From: Apostichopus japonicus
Lineage: Eukaryota; Echinodermata; Holothuroidea; Aspidochirotida; Stichopodidae
Direction of reading: 5' to 3'
DNA: 60,000 bases
NCBI RefSeq assembly: GCF_037975245.1
Contig: NC_092578.1
Span: 15,174,321-15,234,320 of the forward strand
Below the pieces are notes generated by a model that did not search any database, was not told the origin of the DNA, and worked only from the letters and a program-made list of their open reading frames with translations. Below, piece by piece: positions 1-11,800 of the stretch. The position numbers and the translations under genes are program-made. Within the stretch, counting starts at the first letter, position 1; every line of letters starts with the position of its first letter.

Positions 1-1554
1 TGCCTTTATATGGGAAGATGTCAATTTCTGTGTTGAGTTGCTCAAGAGAAAAGAAATTTTCATGAACACTATGCAAAATTACTTTTTCCAATACACAAGG
101 TACAATGCCTTCAAATAAGTCATGTGCAATATATGAAGGTAAACCATTACCTACATGGAAATACTGCAACATAATTAAAAATTGATGATTTCTTAAGACC
201 ATACATCCCAGCAATTTCTGCCATTCTGGCTCGTTGGTCATATGAAGCTCTTGTCCTTTTCGTAACTGAATTTACATTCATATGTTCCTTTATTTCCCCT
301 CTTGTTACAAGGCAGAACCTACAGGGATGAAAGGTATTGAAACTCTTGAAAGCTACCAACAGTATTAGCAGCCAAATTGTCTGCTACAATCATGGAAGAG
401 TACCCTTCATATTATGTTCAGCACCATCTTTCTCAGCAATAATGCTATCTTTTTCCAATTTATTTAGGTCTGCTACCAGAGGGGCTAACACTTTTTGAAG
501 TCCCAATTCTTTAACACATTCAGTTTGACACAGCAAAGGTAGTTGAAAAACATGCAATTTTGATTTCAACTTTGAGCTTCTGTTACCAATAAGAAAATAG
601 AATGCTGAAAACTTCAGGTTTTTTACTTTATTTCCAAGTGGATTAGCCACACAAAAGTCATCATGATACAGTTGAATTTGAATATTTTTTAATTCAGCCA
701 ATAATGGGTTATTTTTACAAAGAGCCCGATCACAAAAGTCCTGTGGGGAGCTGTCAGGACTTAAATGTCCATTTACCACCTCAGCAAAAATGTCATGCTG
801 TTTGAGCAATAACTTGATTGTTTCCAATATATTGATAAATTGAAAAGTTTTTTTCTTTGCCATTTGCTCCAACTCCCAATAGGTATTCAACTGGTTCAAC
901 AAAAGTTTGTGCACAGAAAGAATTTACATGCCTTGCATCACTGAAATGATCCAATGACCTCCAAAGGGAGCTTTCTCCAAAACTGTTATGATCCATTAGA
1001 GTAGGATCAATATTTTCATTTTGCAGTGCTGATTTAACTTTCATTTGCATGTCTGCACTGAACTCAAGAAGCAGATTTTGCATCTCAGTGGCAACAAAGT
1101 TACAAGCTTCATGGCAAACTTTAAATTTTTCATACAAACCAATAAGAAATGCTGCAACTAGCTCTTCTGTGCTACTTTCAACTGCAACAAGATTAGGATT
1201 ATTCAACTGGCCAACAGGATTTGGATTATCTACTTGTTCAAAGTCATCAATTTGTTCATCATCATTGTTGACATTAATATTTGCATCATTTCTTTGTCTA
1301 CCATATTGGGCCCAAAATAGAGAATGCTTTTGTATTTGAAAACTCCTTGTTGAACTGAAAGTACGATGACAACTGTCTATGTTACAAGTGATTTTACTGT
1401 CTGGACTTTTATGCATGTATCTATAATGTTGTAATAACTTAAAAAAGCTTTGTGTGGTGAACTGGCACTGACAACATGGGAAATTTACCATAGTGTTGAA
1501 GTTTGAAATGTCAACTATATTGTAAATACGTTTGCAATTAACTATTTTGCCCAA
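1..1554 (-). pseudogene. Decayed copy of a repetitive C2H2 zinc-finger gene (HDLFEG-type family)
   Basis: Read leftwards, the stretch 1554-865 codes two C2H2-like fingers (FPCCQCQF... with paired His, then a C-x4-C finger), an acidic Asn-rich linker and FVEPVEYLLG. The match then continues in another frame (about 880-395) with KKTFQFINILETIKLLL, YHDDFCVANPLG and FSAFYFLIGN. Near 400 it moves to VADNLAANTVGSF, near 350 to FNTFHPCRFCLVTRGEI, and near 165 to GLPSYIAHDLFEGIVP, which runs off the left edge. At least four frame changes make it non-functional. From general knowledge, proteins with this N-terminal finger and a YHDDF...NPLG / HDLFEG core are abundant and repetitive in fish and marine-invertebrate genomes, probably spread with transposable elements. 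Their biochemical role is unknown to me. I am confident it is a relic of that family and less sure of its exact ends. Confidence 0.7.
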
Positions 1555-3654
1555 GGTTGTAAAAGCTAGATGACTGAAGTAGTATAAAGCATTGTGGTAG
1601 TGGCAGCTAGATGTTCAATAAATTCTGCTCAAAAATATGTCACCAATTCCTTCATTTCATTTTTACATTCATTTGTAAAAAATATGATGAAACAGGAGAT
1701 TTTGGTGTTAAATGAAAATGAACATAGCTATGTAATATTATCTCTAGCACAATATGAGAATGAGGAGCTGGTATGGCAATTTCCCTGTTCAATGAAATGG
1801 TATTATCTGCATGAGACAAATGGAAAATAACTGTAACAAATTTTAATAACACATAAATGCATGAAAAAGTAAACTGCATGAAATTGCTGTATCATTCTTT
1901 GAGTTTCCCAAATTGATAAAACATACATCGTTTTAAAACTGTTACTCTTGAGCATCTTTATTAACTATTAATTTTGGTCATTCTCTGTGAACTCAATGAC
2001 TGTATTGGCTGGTCACTTATGCTCACCATCTCAGACTTCATTGTAAATCCTCTTGAAAAAAGGACTTGGAACACATGTACCGTACTATAAACTATCCCAT
2101 AACAATGAAAACTTGTCAAGTCCGGTTGAACTTGCATACATTTCTCAATTATCGTAATAGAAAATATTAAATCAATAACAATTTATGGCCTACACCTGTG
2201 CCAAACATTATTTTCTGACCAATATGGTACTGGAAAATAGGGATGTACCAGATCCCAAATTTTAAGATCTGATCGGTAACATAGGCTAGGTCAGTTGTTT
2301 TCTAAAAAATCATGATTTTGCATTTAATTGTTACAAATCATCCAATAAAGTCTCTAGTCACTTTGTCCACTCGTCTACTACCGACTCGCCCACAATATTA
2401 TAATGGCCACAGCTGGATGTCATGCCCCCTAAAGTTCAAAGTCCTGGCTATGCTTATTACTGATTTTTTATTATTGAGTTATTCATAATTTTTTAGATGT
2501 GGGATACTTTCTTTTGGTGGGGTGAAAAATATAAGAAATGCACTTAGGTAAGGGATCACAACATATATGCTATGTTAGTTTTGTCCCCCCCCCCTCCCTT
2601 TACAGAAAATGTTTCAATGTAAGAAAATGATATAGGCCTCCTAGCCTCTATGGGGGGGAAATATGTCAGAACTGCCCTTGTGATGAACTATATAAGTTAA
2701 AAGAACATGGGGACGAGTTACGGACTTACTATATAGTGCTTACCGTACAAATTACAAACAAGAAGCTTTTTTTAGGTTGGAGTTGCTGATAACATTTATG
2801 CATAAGTAGAGCACGGGTCGGCGAGTTAACAAATTGGGGAGTGGACTACTTGGTATAATGGATTGGTACAGTGATCGAGTTGTTAGTGATCGAGTTGGTA
2901 GCTAGTGGACCTGACACCAACAGGGAGAGTGGACTAGTAGTTGGCGTGTGGACGAATCCAAGTTGGTAGTGGACGAGTTGGCGTCCAGGCTGCATTTCAT
3001 GTTATACTCACAACGAAGGTACGCCGAGAATTTAAAGTAAGTTCTAGGCCTGAGACTTAAAGTAAGTTCCACGCCAAAGATCTTCAGTTCAGAGTGCACG
3101 AAATGCAGACTGGGTTGGCGTGTCGACGAAGTATCTAGAAACTTGACGTAGGCTCGTAACATTATAGAATATAGTATACTAGGTAATAATACACATTTAT
3201 ATAATATATGTCATACAAGTGTGTATTACTGCTACTATAGTACTATACCTCTACGACTACGAGCGCCTGTGGGCTACACTAGGTAGACTAAACTCCTAGC
3301 CTAGCTTCGGCCTAGCGTTGGCAACAGTTACGCTTATTAAGGCCTAACGTTATTAATTTACCCATACTTTCCAGCCAAACATATCGCGGATATTCAAACC
3401 TTCCTTGAACATTATGTCAATTGTGACAATTATTATATATTAGAATTTCATTTTTGACGACATTGACGACATTTTGAAAATGCTTCTGACGATTTGTTAA
3501 ATGATTAAGAATCTTCTTGTTTTGTTGATTGCCCAGTAATCGCCTGCCGGCGGCTGTCGTCTGAATTTTTGATCTCTGATCAGCTGAGCAGACGGTATTC
3601 TACGGTACGCTGATTGGGTAAAGACTCCAGGAGGACGCTCCAGCAAAGGTTGCT
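1555..3654. other. Intergenic sequence, no gene recognised
   Basis: Both strands hold only short ORFs without recognisable motifs. There are short poly-C/poly-G runs (for example near 2587) and GAGTTGGTAG-like imperfect repeats around 2880-2960. I see no RNA gene or splice-supported exon. Confidence 0.5.
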
Positions 3655-3658
3655 TTAA

Positions 3659-4124
3659 GGTAGCATACGCCCATTAAAAGCCCCATTGACTTACACACTA
3701 AATCACAAAAGTAATGTGGTCTCTAAGTCTAGATAGAAGTTTTCACTAGCTAAACGCTACCCATCACCGGATAGCTGACAAGTTGGCCTTTCATGGCACC
3801 ATCAATTTCCGTACCATGACCGTGAAAAATTTTTGCTATCCGAGCCGGAAGTTTTCGTCACTTGTAAACAAACCTCTTCACTCAGTGGTAAACAAATTTC
3901 CTAAGCTGCTCCTGGGTGGCCTAAAGGGGTCTAAAATTGCCTCAATTGACCCAATTTTCTCGCCACATGTACTTCCATTCATGCTCTTCAACATGCAAGC
4001 CACAAAAAATTAGATTATGATTGATAACAGGTCACAAAAGATGTTCTCCCGCTGCTTTTTGGTACTTTTCCTGAAGGAGAACAATCGAGCGGATTGATAA
4101 AGACTCTAATAGGAGTATGCCACC
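3659..4124. mobile_element. TTAA-flanked MITE, copy 1
   Basis: A 466-bp non-coding element. It begins GGTAGCATACGCCCATTA and ends with the imperfect inverse, TAATAGGAGTATGCCACC. It is flanked on both sides by TTAA (3655-3658 and 4125-4128), the duplication typical of piggyBac and Kolobok superfamilies. A second copy lies at 5934-6371 and is nearly identical inside. The small ORF within is shared only because the copies are repeats. Assignment to Kolobok or piggyBac cannot be made from the termini alone. Confidence 0.75.
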
Positions 4125-4128
4125 TTAA

Positions 4129-5929
4129 GTGAAAAATGATTTTTTTTTTTACCAAAATGATACTTTTCATAGTCGTCACAATATAAACCACAACAGAATT
4201 CTATGCAATTATCATTTTAGGTCCATAAAGATGTATTTTCAGAGATTTCAGTATGCACGGTGCAGTGTGTAAATACACATATGAGCAATACTGTGTAAGC
4301 AGTAACCAGGCCGACGTCTGCAACAACATTTCCAGTAACCAATTTTGATAAGCTTGACCAATTTGGGTGCATTTATGGTTCTTGCAGGTTTTATTGGTAT
4401 CCCTGATCACAGTCAACTTGGTCTGGCTTGCCCTACCTGCAGAAACATCATCCAGAGAAGGGTCAGTGGGGAGGGCTTTTTCGTCTCTGGCTCTGAAAAG
4501 TGATGAAAACTACTTTTGTTTAGCTCAGCTGAATCCTCCCAAACTGACCTACAGGACATACCCCAATGTATTTCTGAACTGTTTGGAACATTTTAAACTG
4601 ATATTGCATGTCACCCCAGTGCAATTGTTAGGTTACTAAGAATAAGAGAAGAGAATTGAAGGTGTTCTTTGCCGAAACTGGATCATCGGGATTTGTAAGC
4701 CACAGCCTCACTGTCACAGTATGTACGGTAGTGAAAAGGAAAGCTTACTGGAATGCTATCTAGATACACTGTTCACCTCAATAGCATATCCAGTCCATTT
4801 AAAGGTTTGTGCATAGGTTGTTACAATGTATTAAAGACAGTTATAAGAGAAGAGAGGTGGATAGGGGGGCATATTTCATGATAAAACATTCAAATTTGTT
4901 GCTCGGCAAAGAACAACAACGTCATATTACCGTATTCTCCATTGGTGTCAAGCACTGGTTCCCATAGTTACTACAGTAGATCTCCCATGGAAGCATCAGG
5001 ACATCTCTTTCTGCTGTCAGAGTTGTTTGGGATTTGTTGTTACCTCATCTAACCAGTTGAGTCCATTGATACCACACCCATTCAAAGTATATAGCTGTGA
5101 ATGCTGAGGACTTAGCACATCAACTTTCTCTGAAAATTGACAAACAACAGAAAATTGATGAGGAGGGAGTAGGCTCAAAAACCCCTTGATGCTCATATGC
5201 AGGAGCAGAAAATCCATACCTTTGTGGATTATTTGCTAAAAAAGACTCAAAACTTTCTCTGTGTAAGGTATTAGCACTCAGCAGCCACTCCACTTAGGAT
5301 ACAGACCTCATACAACATTGTGCTACAGCTGGTGTAGACTTGGTCTAGGATACTAACATAGCGTCATTATGATTCTGAGGCCTAGGCCTAGGCTAACAAC
5401 ATTAGGGGTATTTCATGCATTGAAACTGAGTTTTTGTCCTAAGTTAAACACCAGGTACTTCCAACTTTAGCAAAAATAATCTAAAATATGATTACCATGT
5501 ACTTTAGGTGCCCACAGATGTCAAATTTCACTGAACTTAGTCGTTCACGTCACACACACTGCGGGCATTTTGGTCTGATTCTGAAGGATTTTGAATTTCG
5601 TGCATTTGGCACCTACTTAGCAGATTCGAGGCAGGAATAATATTACGGAAGCCTTGGTAGGTCAAGGCTTAATGACCCAATAGTTTATTGGGGAGGAAAA
5701 CTGGTCAGATATGCTCAGAAGGCTGATTTAGTCTAATGTATAGAAACGCACATGCTCTTTGTGGTACTTTAAGGCTGTAATACTAATTTATGCGTAAAAA
5801 TCACCCAAGCTTGAAATTTTCTGACGTTTGCTTGAAAACCATTTTTACACACCATAGCAACTACTTTGATCCAAAATTGGGACTTCTAGCACTTAAAATG
5901 AAAAATTTGGCATTTTTGCTTACGGTAGC
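4129..5929. other. Intergenic sequence between the two MITEs
   Basis: No coding region with recognisable motifs or credible splice sites. The longest ORF (4367-4639, plus, 90 codons) has a hydrophobic start but no family resemblance I can name, so I did not call it. Confidence 0.45.
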
Positions 5930-5933
5930 ATAC

Positions 5934-6371
5934 GCCCATTAAAAGCCCCATTGACTTACACACTAAATCACAAAAGTAATGTGGTCTCTAAGTCTAGATA
6001 GAAGTTTTCACTAGCTAAACGCTACCCACCACCGGATAGCTGACAAGTTGGCCTTTCATGGCACTATCAATTTTCCGTACCATGACCGTGAAATTTTTTT
6101 GCTATCCGAGCCGGAAGTTTTCGTCACTTGTTAACAAACCTCTTCACTCAGTGGTAAACAAATTTCCTAAGCTGCTCCTGGGTGGCCTAAAGGGGTCTAA
6201 AATTGCCTCAATTGACCCAATTTTCTCGCCACATGTACTTCCATTCATGCTCTTCAACATGCAAACCACAAAAAACTAGATTATGATTGATAACAGGTCA
6301 CAAAAGATGTTCTCCCGCTGCTTTTTGGCACTCGAGCGGATTGATATAGACTCTAATAGGAGTATGCCACC
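5934..6371. mobile_element. TTAA-type MITE, copy 2
   Basis: A 438-bp copy of the element at 3659-4124 with the same inverted ends. It lacks a short segment present in copy 1 just before the right end (a run around CTGAAGGAGAACAATC). The right flank is TTAA (6372-6375) and the left flank is TTAC (5930-5933), so the left duplication has mutated or the flanks are no longer original. Its right end abuts a LINE reverse-transcriptase tail. Confidence 0.72.
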
Positions 6372-6545
6372 TTAAGAGAAGCACTGAGACATACTGCTAA
6401 ACCAGTAGGAAGGCCCGTGACTACGTTGCTTGGAAAACTAAAGTCGCAATTTAAGGACGTTAATATTAACAGTTTCGAGGAAGCAATAAACTTTGCGCAA
6501 GATCGTGATACGTGGCGGAGGTTAATCACTGAGCATGTCGGATAG
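6372..6545 (+). pseudogene. C-terminal remnant of a LINE-type reverse transcriptase
   Basis: An open frame on the plus strand ends ...FEEAINFAQDRDTWRRLI..., then stops at TAG 6543-6545. The AQDRDxWRRL ending preceded by a GRP..T segment is the usual C-terminus of non-LTR retrotransposon ORF2 proteins, and a (TAC)n-like tract follows, as in LINE 3' ends. Only about 58 codons remain. The 5' side is cut at the MITE boundary. Confidence 0.55.
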
Positions 6546-6922
6546 ACGAGACTCAACTTACTACTACTACTTCTATGATTGGGTAAAAAATAATGACGTC
6601 ATTGGTCAAAGCTGAAGAATATAGAAAGTAAACAAACAGAAGACAAGAACATTCTCATCACGCTTTGAGTGTCAAACAAGTCGTACAAATTTATGTGACT
6701 AATTTATGTTAGTCGAACGAACGAACTTACGAACTGGTAATGACTAGCTAACTCTAGTCACTGTGACTAGACTTTTGCCATTACTAACTAATGTTTACAG
6801 TGTATAGATATAACATTACAATAAATTGATCTTAGTAACCAAAACTAGATAATAGCTATATCAACTACATTTGCCGATTGAACTCCAATCTTGACCTCAA
6901 AAAAATCGTGGATAGCCGGGAT

Positions 6923-8168
6923 CAGTGGCGTAGCCAGGATTTTTTCAGTGGGGGGGGGGGCGCCGGGGTGCTTGACCATTTCCTGGGAGGGCGTCGTGTT
7001 ACTATCTAAGCGGAGCGCCACCATTAGTTGGCGCGCAATGTACCGGGAATTTTTAGCTAAAAAGGTCTCCTAGATCGCTGGAAATGACACTTCCCAGGCC
7101 TTGTAAGCTGCTCTAAAGTTTTCTCAACATCCTTTATTTTGAGATCCCATGTCTTGATATGGTCATCAAATAGTTTAGTGAAATAGAAAAAAAACAGTCT
7201 AGTAAGTAACTTTGAAATATCAAGACATAACTTTTGTGAGTTTGACACCGGCATTGACATTTTTCGACAAATCTGCAAATTGCGCGTAGAAAATAAGGAA
7301 AGATTGACTGGGCTTTCAGCCAAGTAACCTATTGAAATGACCGAACTATATATCAAACTGACATCAAAGATTGCGTCTGATATATTATTAGGATGATAGA
7401 CTGATTGACCGGTAGTTCTTAGCGATAGTATTGTCTCCTTTCTTGAAAATTTGTTTTTTAACGGTTTTAAGAGCACCAGGGTACGTCCCAGAAGTGAAAA
7501 CCCGATTGAAAATGTAACAGAGTATCGAGGCAATGACGCGCGCAATGATGTGAGAAACCTGTATGATGTCAGCATTTTTTACCTTTTAACATCTTCTTTG
7601 GCATTCCAGTACCTGGAAACCACCTTTCTATAAGGGTATAGTATAGCTCACTAGCTTGTTTGATAAGTTAATGCGCACTTGTTCCAAGATGATTGGCTGT
7701 TTGTATTAGTATTTATTTGTATATAAGGGATTAGGGATAGTGTTAACCAATTAGGGAAATTCTTGTAAACCATTGCGCATCGACCCTGTTTTTTTCTTTG
7801 TGGAGACACAACATAACATGATAGTGTTGCTGTGTTTTTAAACCCAACTAACCGACCAACCACGAGAAAGGATAGGATATGTATAGCTGATAATTAGTTA
7901 ATGGAAAATTCATCAAGTCAATGTGATTATGCCAAGACAAGTTTAATCCTCCTGTTGTTATGAGGTTTATCAGCAACTATAGCCTACTGCCGGTCCGCGG
8001 TCGAAGGGTCGTTCATGAATGGTCATCATGGAGATTCGAGACCATTCAGACCAATGATATATTTTTCGCACATGCATTTTTTTCGACACCCAAAATCCGA
8101 GTGGGAGGGGGACTGGGGGAGACAAGCTTTCATGGGGGCTATCGCCCCCCCCCCCGGCTACGCCACTG
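6923..8168. mobile_element. hAT-like non-autonomous DNA transposon
   Basis: A 1,246-bp insertion with inverted ends CAGTGGCGTAGCC and GGCTACGCCACTG. The 8-bp flanks GCCGGGAT (6915-6922) and GTCTGGAT (8169-8176) match at six of eight positions. Unit B keeps the uninterrupted site around 28370 (GATAGTCGGGATCCAAACG), so this is an insertion into unit A after A and B separated, or one lost precisely from B. An 8-bp duplication and CAGTGGCG ends suit hAT elements. Inside are poly-G/poly-C runs next to the ends and a segment also found at 36216-36557 and 57964-58305. A 172-codon minus-strand ORF (7057-7575) shows no transposase motif. Confidence 0.75.
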
Positions 8169-8775
8169 GTCTGGATCCCAAACGTAGGATAACAGAGTGA
8201 GATCGTTTTCTATTTCAACAAATGCATAGCAGCATTATTCAATGGTTTTGGTATCATTTTCTCCATATTTCGGTGGCAAGACATTCGGGATAAATAGACA
8301 CAAACAAAGGCTATGAATATTTTAATATGAATATTAGGGGGACATTTTCATTGTATGCCTTGTTATGATTATACCCATGTTATACCTTTGGTAATCTTTA
8401 TATTATTTAGATAAAACTGTTTAAGGTGAACTATAACGTTACATCTTATGTAAACAGGTTTAATATTTTCAGAAAAATAATATTCAGGGAAATGCATTAT
8501 AATTTTTAATTTAATTTTATTTGTGTTTACATGTTTCACAATTTCTGGTTGTTACTCGCTTGCCAGTTCGTGAAATATTTAGAGAATTTATAATATTGAT
8601 CTTACGTTACGCTTGCACAATTTTCTTCAACTTTAAGAATGTCAATTATCTTTGCAACAAGTATATCGACATTTTTTCTCCATGATCTCCGCTCTGGAGT
8701 CACACCTCTCCGTCAAAGCTCCTCTCGACCGCCCCGCTCCACCCCTCCCCCGCCCCAAGTCTGATATTTGTTTCT

Positions 8776-8890
8776 TTAAGTATTTTCATAAGCCATGATC
8801 TCTTCCTGTAGATCCCTGTTTTCTTTCTCAATTTCTTCCATTTGCTTCTGCATCTTCTTCATCTCCTTCGTTTTCTCTTTAACTTTCATC
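8776..8890 (-). CDS. Copy A, last coding exon
   Basis: A 115-bp exon after TTTACAG. It completes the Glu codon and continues MKVKEKTKEMKKMQKQ, ending in IMAYENT and TAA (8776-8778). It is the same length in copies B and C, and in C it carries a nonsense codon. Coiled-coil composition continues to the end of the protein. Confidence 0.72.
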
Positions 8891-11800
8891 CTGTAAATGG
8901 AAGATAATAAACCAACTATATTGGAGCAAAACTAAGAATATGTATATTAATCAATTTTGTACACAGACACTCATAATCAAAATAATCCCTGTTCTTAGGT
9001 CATCGGAACGCGGAGAAGTCCGGGTTATCCCCAGATATATTTATATTGCTTGGACGCGGTATTATACCTCTGACGTAACCTGGGTAAAAGGTTTTCAAAG
9101 ACTGTAACAATTCAAATTAGTCAACTTTTTTATTTGGCTGGACGGAATCCTCAGAAAAAGAAGGGGGGGGGGGAGCAATTCAAGGTGCTTTTCGATAACC
9201 AGTTAATTTCCCCAAGAATTAATCAGTTAACCGGTTTGCAATAAAAAAAAATATGAAATAGGTTACCAAAGACTTTCCTCCCAACAACAACAATTTCTTT
9301 TTACAAAATAGTTTGTACAACGTCAAACCTGTTACTTTAAATTACATGAATACTTACTCAGCTTTGTCTAACTCACTGAGCAGAGCTGTGACGTCACTCT
9401 CACGATCCGCCAAATCCCGGCTAATCCTTTTGAATTCTTCCTCCCTCTCCGCGACGATCGCCTGTAATCTTTCCATTTCCTGCTCGTTCCACATATTTTT
9501 CTTTTTCATTTGTATGAAATTCATTTTTGCATGAGTCTTAACAAGCTCCGCTTCTTTTAACTGCATAGCTCTATGCATTGCGTGAACATCGTTTTTCCTC
9601 ATCGATGAAGCTTGATGAATCCATTGCTGCAATTCTCTCTCCAACTTATCCTTACTTCTAACAAGTTCACTATTTTCTTTCTTGAGCTGTATCAAATCGT
9701 TGTTAGCTTTGTATAAGTCTTTCTTCAACCAACGAATCAACGATCTCATCTCCTCCTGCTCCTTGGTCTTCTCATTCAGTTCTCCTTTCAGTTGCGTCAC
9801 TCTGACGTCACGATCAGCTTGTACGTCATTATCTGACAAAAGACCCTTGTCTCGCTTCGATGTTAACAACCCATCAGTTTTCACATGCATCCTGTGTTTC
9901 ATTTTATCGTATTGTTGCCTAAGGTCCGCATGTTTGTCCTGTAGATTTAAGAACCTCTTTTGTAATTGTTTGTTATTCTGACGTAAGTGATCTGCTTTAT
10001 ATTCTGAATCCCTCTGATGATCAATGTTAGTCTTTTCCAAAAGTTTTAAGGTTTCCTCTAGTGCCAGCAATTCATCCGTTATCTCTTTATTATGTTGTAC
10101 AAGTATCTGTTTTTCAAGATGCTTGCTCTGGTTCTTATCAATGAGGTTTTGCCAAGTTTGATGAAGTTCACATATCAATGAAGAAAGCTGTGAATGTGTA
10201 CCCTTGTCTATGTCATGCATTTCTTCCCTGTGTTTCATGAAAGACCCTCTGTGTTCCCCTGCTCTTTCAGATTGCATTTCTTCTTGGTCTTGTTGTAAAC
10301 CGGTACTGTCAACTTTCTGGAGGAGATCAATCAGTTTCTTCTTTGCTTCGTCATTTTCCTCTCTAAGTTGTTGGCTGTTCCTTACAAGAACGTCGTAGTT
10401 ACATCTTGTCTGGCTAAGTTCCTTTTCGTACTTAGACTCATAACTTATTTTTTCTTGTTGAAAGGTTGCTGTTAATTCTTCAATGGCAGCGTTACTGCAG
10501 CAGGTCTCAAGGAATAAACGAACTTGCATCAGTTCGTGTTCTTCTGTTAAATTCTTCATCTCGTTCAATTGTCTTTGTAGTTCGTCTGCTTTCAGTTTGA
10601 ATTCATTCTCTCTCGATACAGCCTTCTTTAGATCCTCGATCTGATTGAAGGATTCTTGCATTTTCTGTTCATAGCATTGCAGTTTGTTTTCTTTCTCTTC
10701 CACCATTTTGTTATAATATTCTGCCATTCTGTCCATCTGATGTTGCAATTGAGACTTCTCTTTGTCAAGATTTTCCTCAAGCTGAGTAATCTCACCCATG
10801 TATTGCGTTGTTTTCATCTCATGGATAATCTCCATCTCCTTACTGTGTTCCATCACATCTGTGTAAGACTGATTCAATTCTTCCAGCTTATTCTGCAGCT
10901 CGTTCTTTTCTGTGATTGCTTTCTCCGTCATAATCTTTCCGTCTCCGATCTTCATCTCGTATTCTCTTTCAAGGCCCTTCACTTCATCTTGATGAAACAG
11001 TCTTTGTTCTATCAATTTATCTTCTAGTTCTTTCATCCCGGACTGAAGACTCTGAATTAATTCATTTTTGGCAGCAATCTGAGAATCCATTCGTCCTTTC
11101 ATGCAAGTCATCTCCTCTTCGTGAATCTCTCGAATGACTTTTGCCTCTTCACTCTGAATCTTTCTATCTGAAATAAACTTTTCTTCCATGGTCTTTACAT
11201 CCGATTCGAGGTACTGCATGTTAGCTTCATGCTCGGCATTAACAGTAGTTAAGTTCTGTTTAACTTTCTCCAGACTTTTCTCTAAAACCTTCATAGCCTT
11301 CTTTAGACTCCGGTTATTGTTTCGCAATGATGTAAGTTCTTTCTTAGCGTTGCTAAGCTCGGCAGTGAGTTTATAAACAACGCTATTGCTCTTGTTTAAA
11401 GTAATGGCAATGTTTTCCATCTCTTTCTTGTACCTCTCACAATCTCTCTCCTTTATGAGAAGCATTTCTCCCCATTGCTTGCGTAGGGTTTCCTCTTGCT
11501 CACAAAAGAACTGCCTCTGCGATCTCAGTTTCTCCTTCAGAATCTTAACCTTGGATTCAAGGAAAGACTTTTCAGCTTGTAGTTTATCTTTGAATCTCAG
11601 AGAAGTCTGAAGATCGTACTCGGTCTTATCAGCAGTCATCTGGAGTGACGTCATCTCGATCTTGAGCTGCTGGTTGTCTTCCAGTAATGACGTCATTTCG
11701 GTTTTAGCGGTGTTGAGCTCCGAGGTGACGATATCTAAGGTTTGACTATTCTCTCGTAATAAGTGAGTCATGTTCAACTCCTTCTCCTTGTGTCGTTGAC

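Noticed and set aside
3783-4013. ORF of 73-76 codons shared by 3783 and 6058
   Set aside because: It lies inside the MITE copies and is shared because the DNA is repeated. No protein family is recognisable.
7057-7575. 172-codon minus-strand ORF as transposase of the hAT-like element
   Set aside because: No hAT dimerisation or catalytic motif is visible and the related fragments at 36216 and 57964 do not keep the frame.
9682-11610. Plus-strand ORFs rich in Leu, Phe and Ser opposite the coiled-coil exons
   Set aside because: Antisense shadows of the minus-strand coding exon, seen equally in all three copies.
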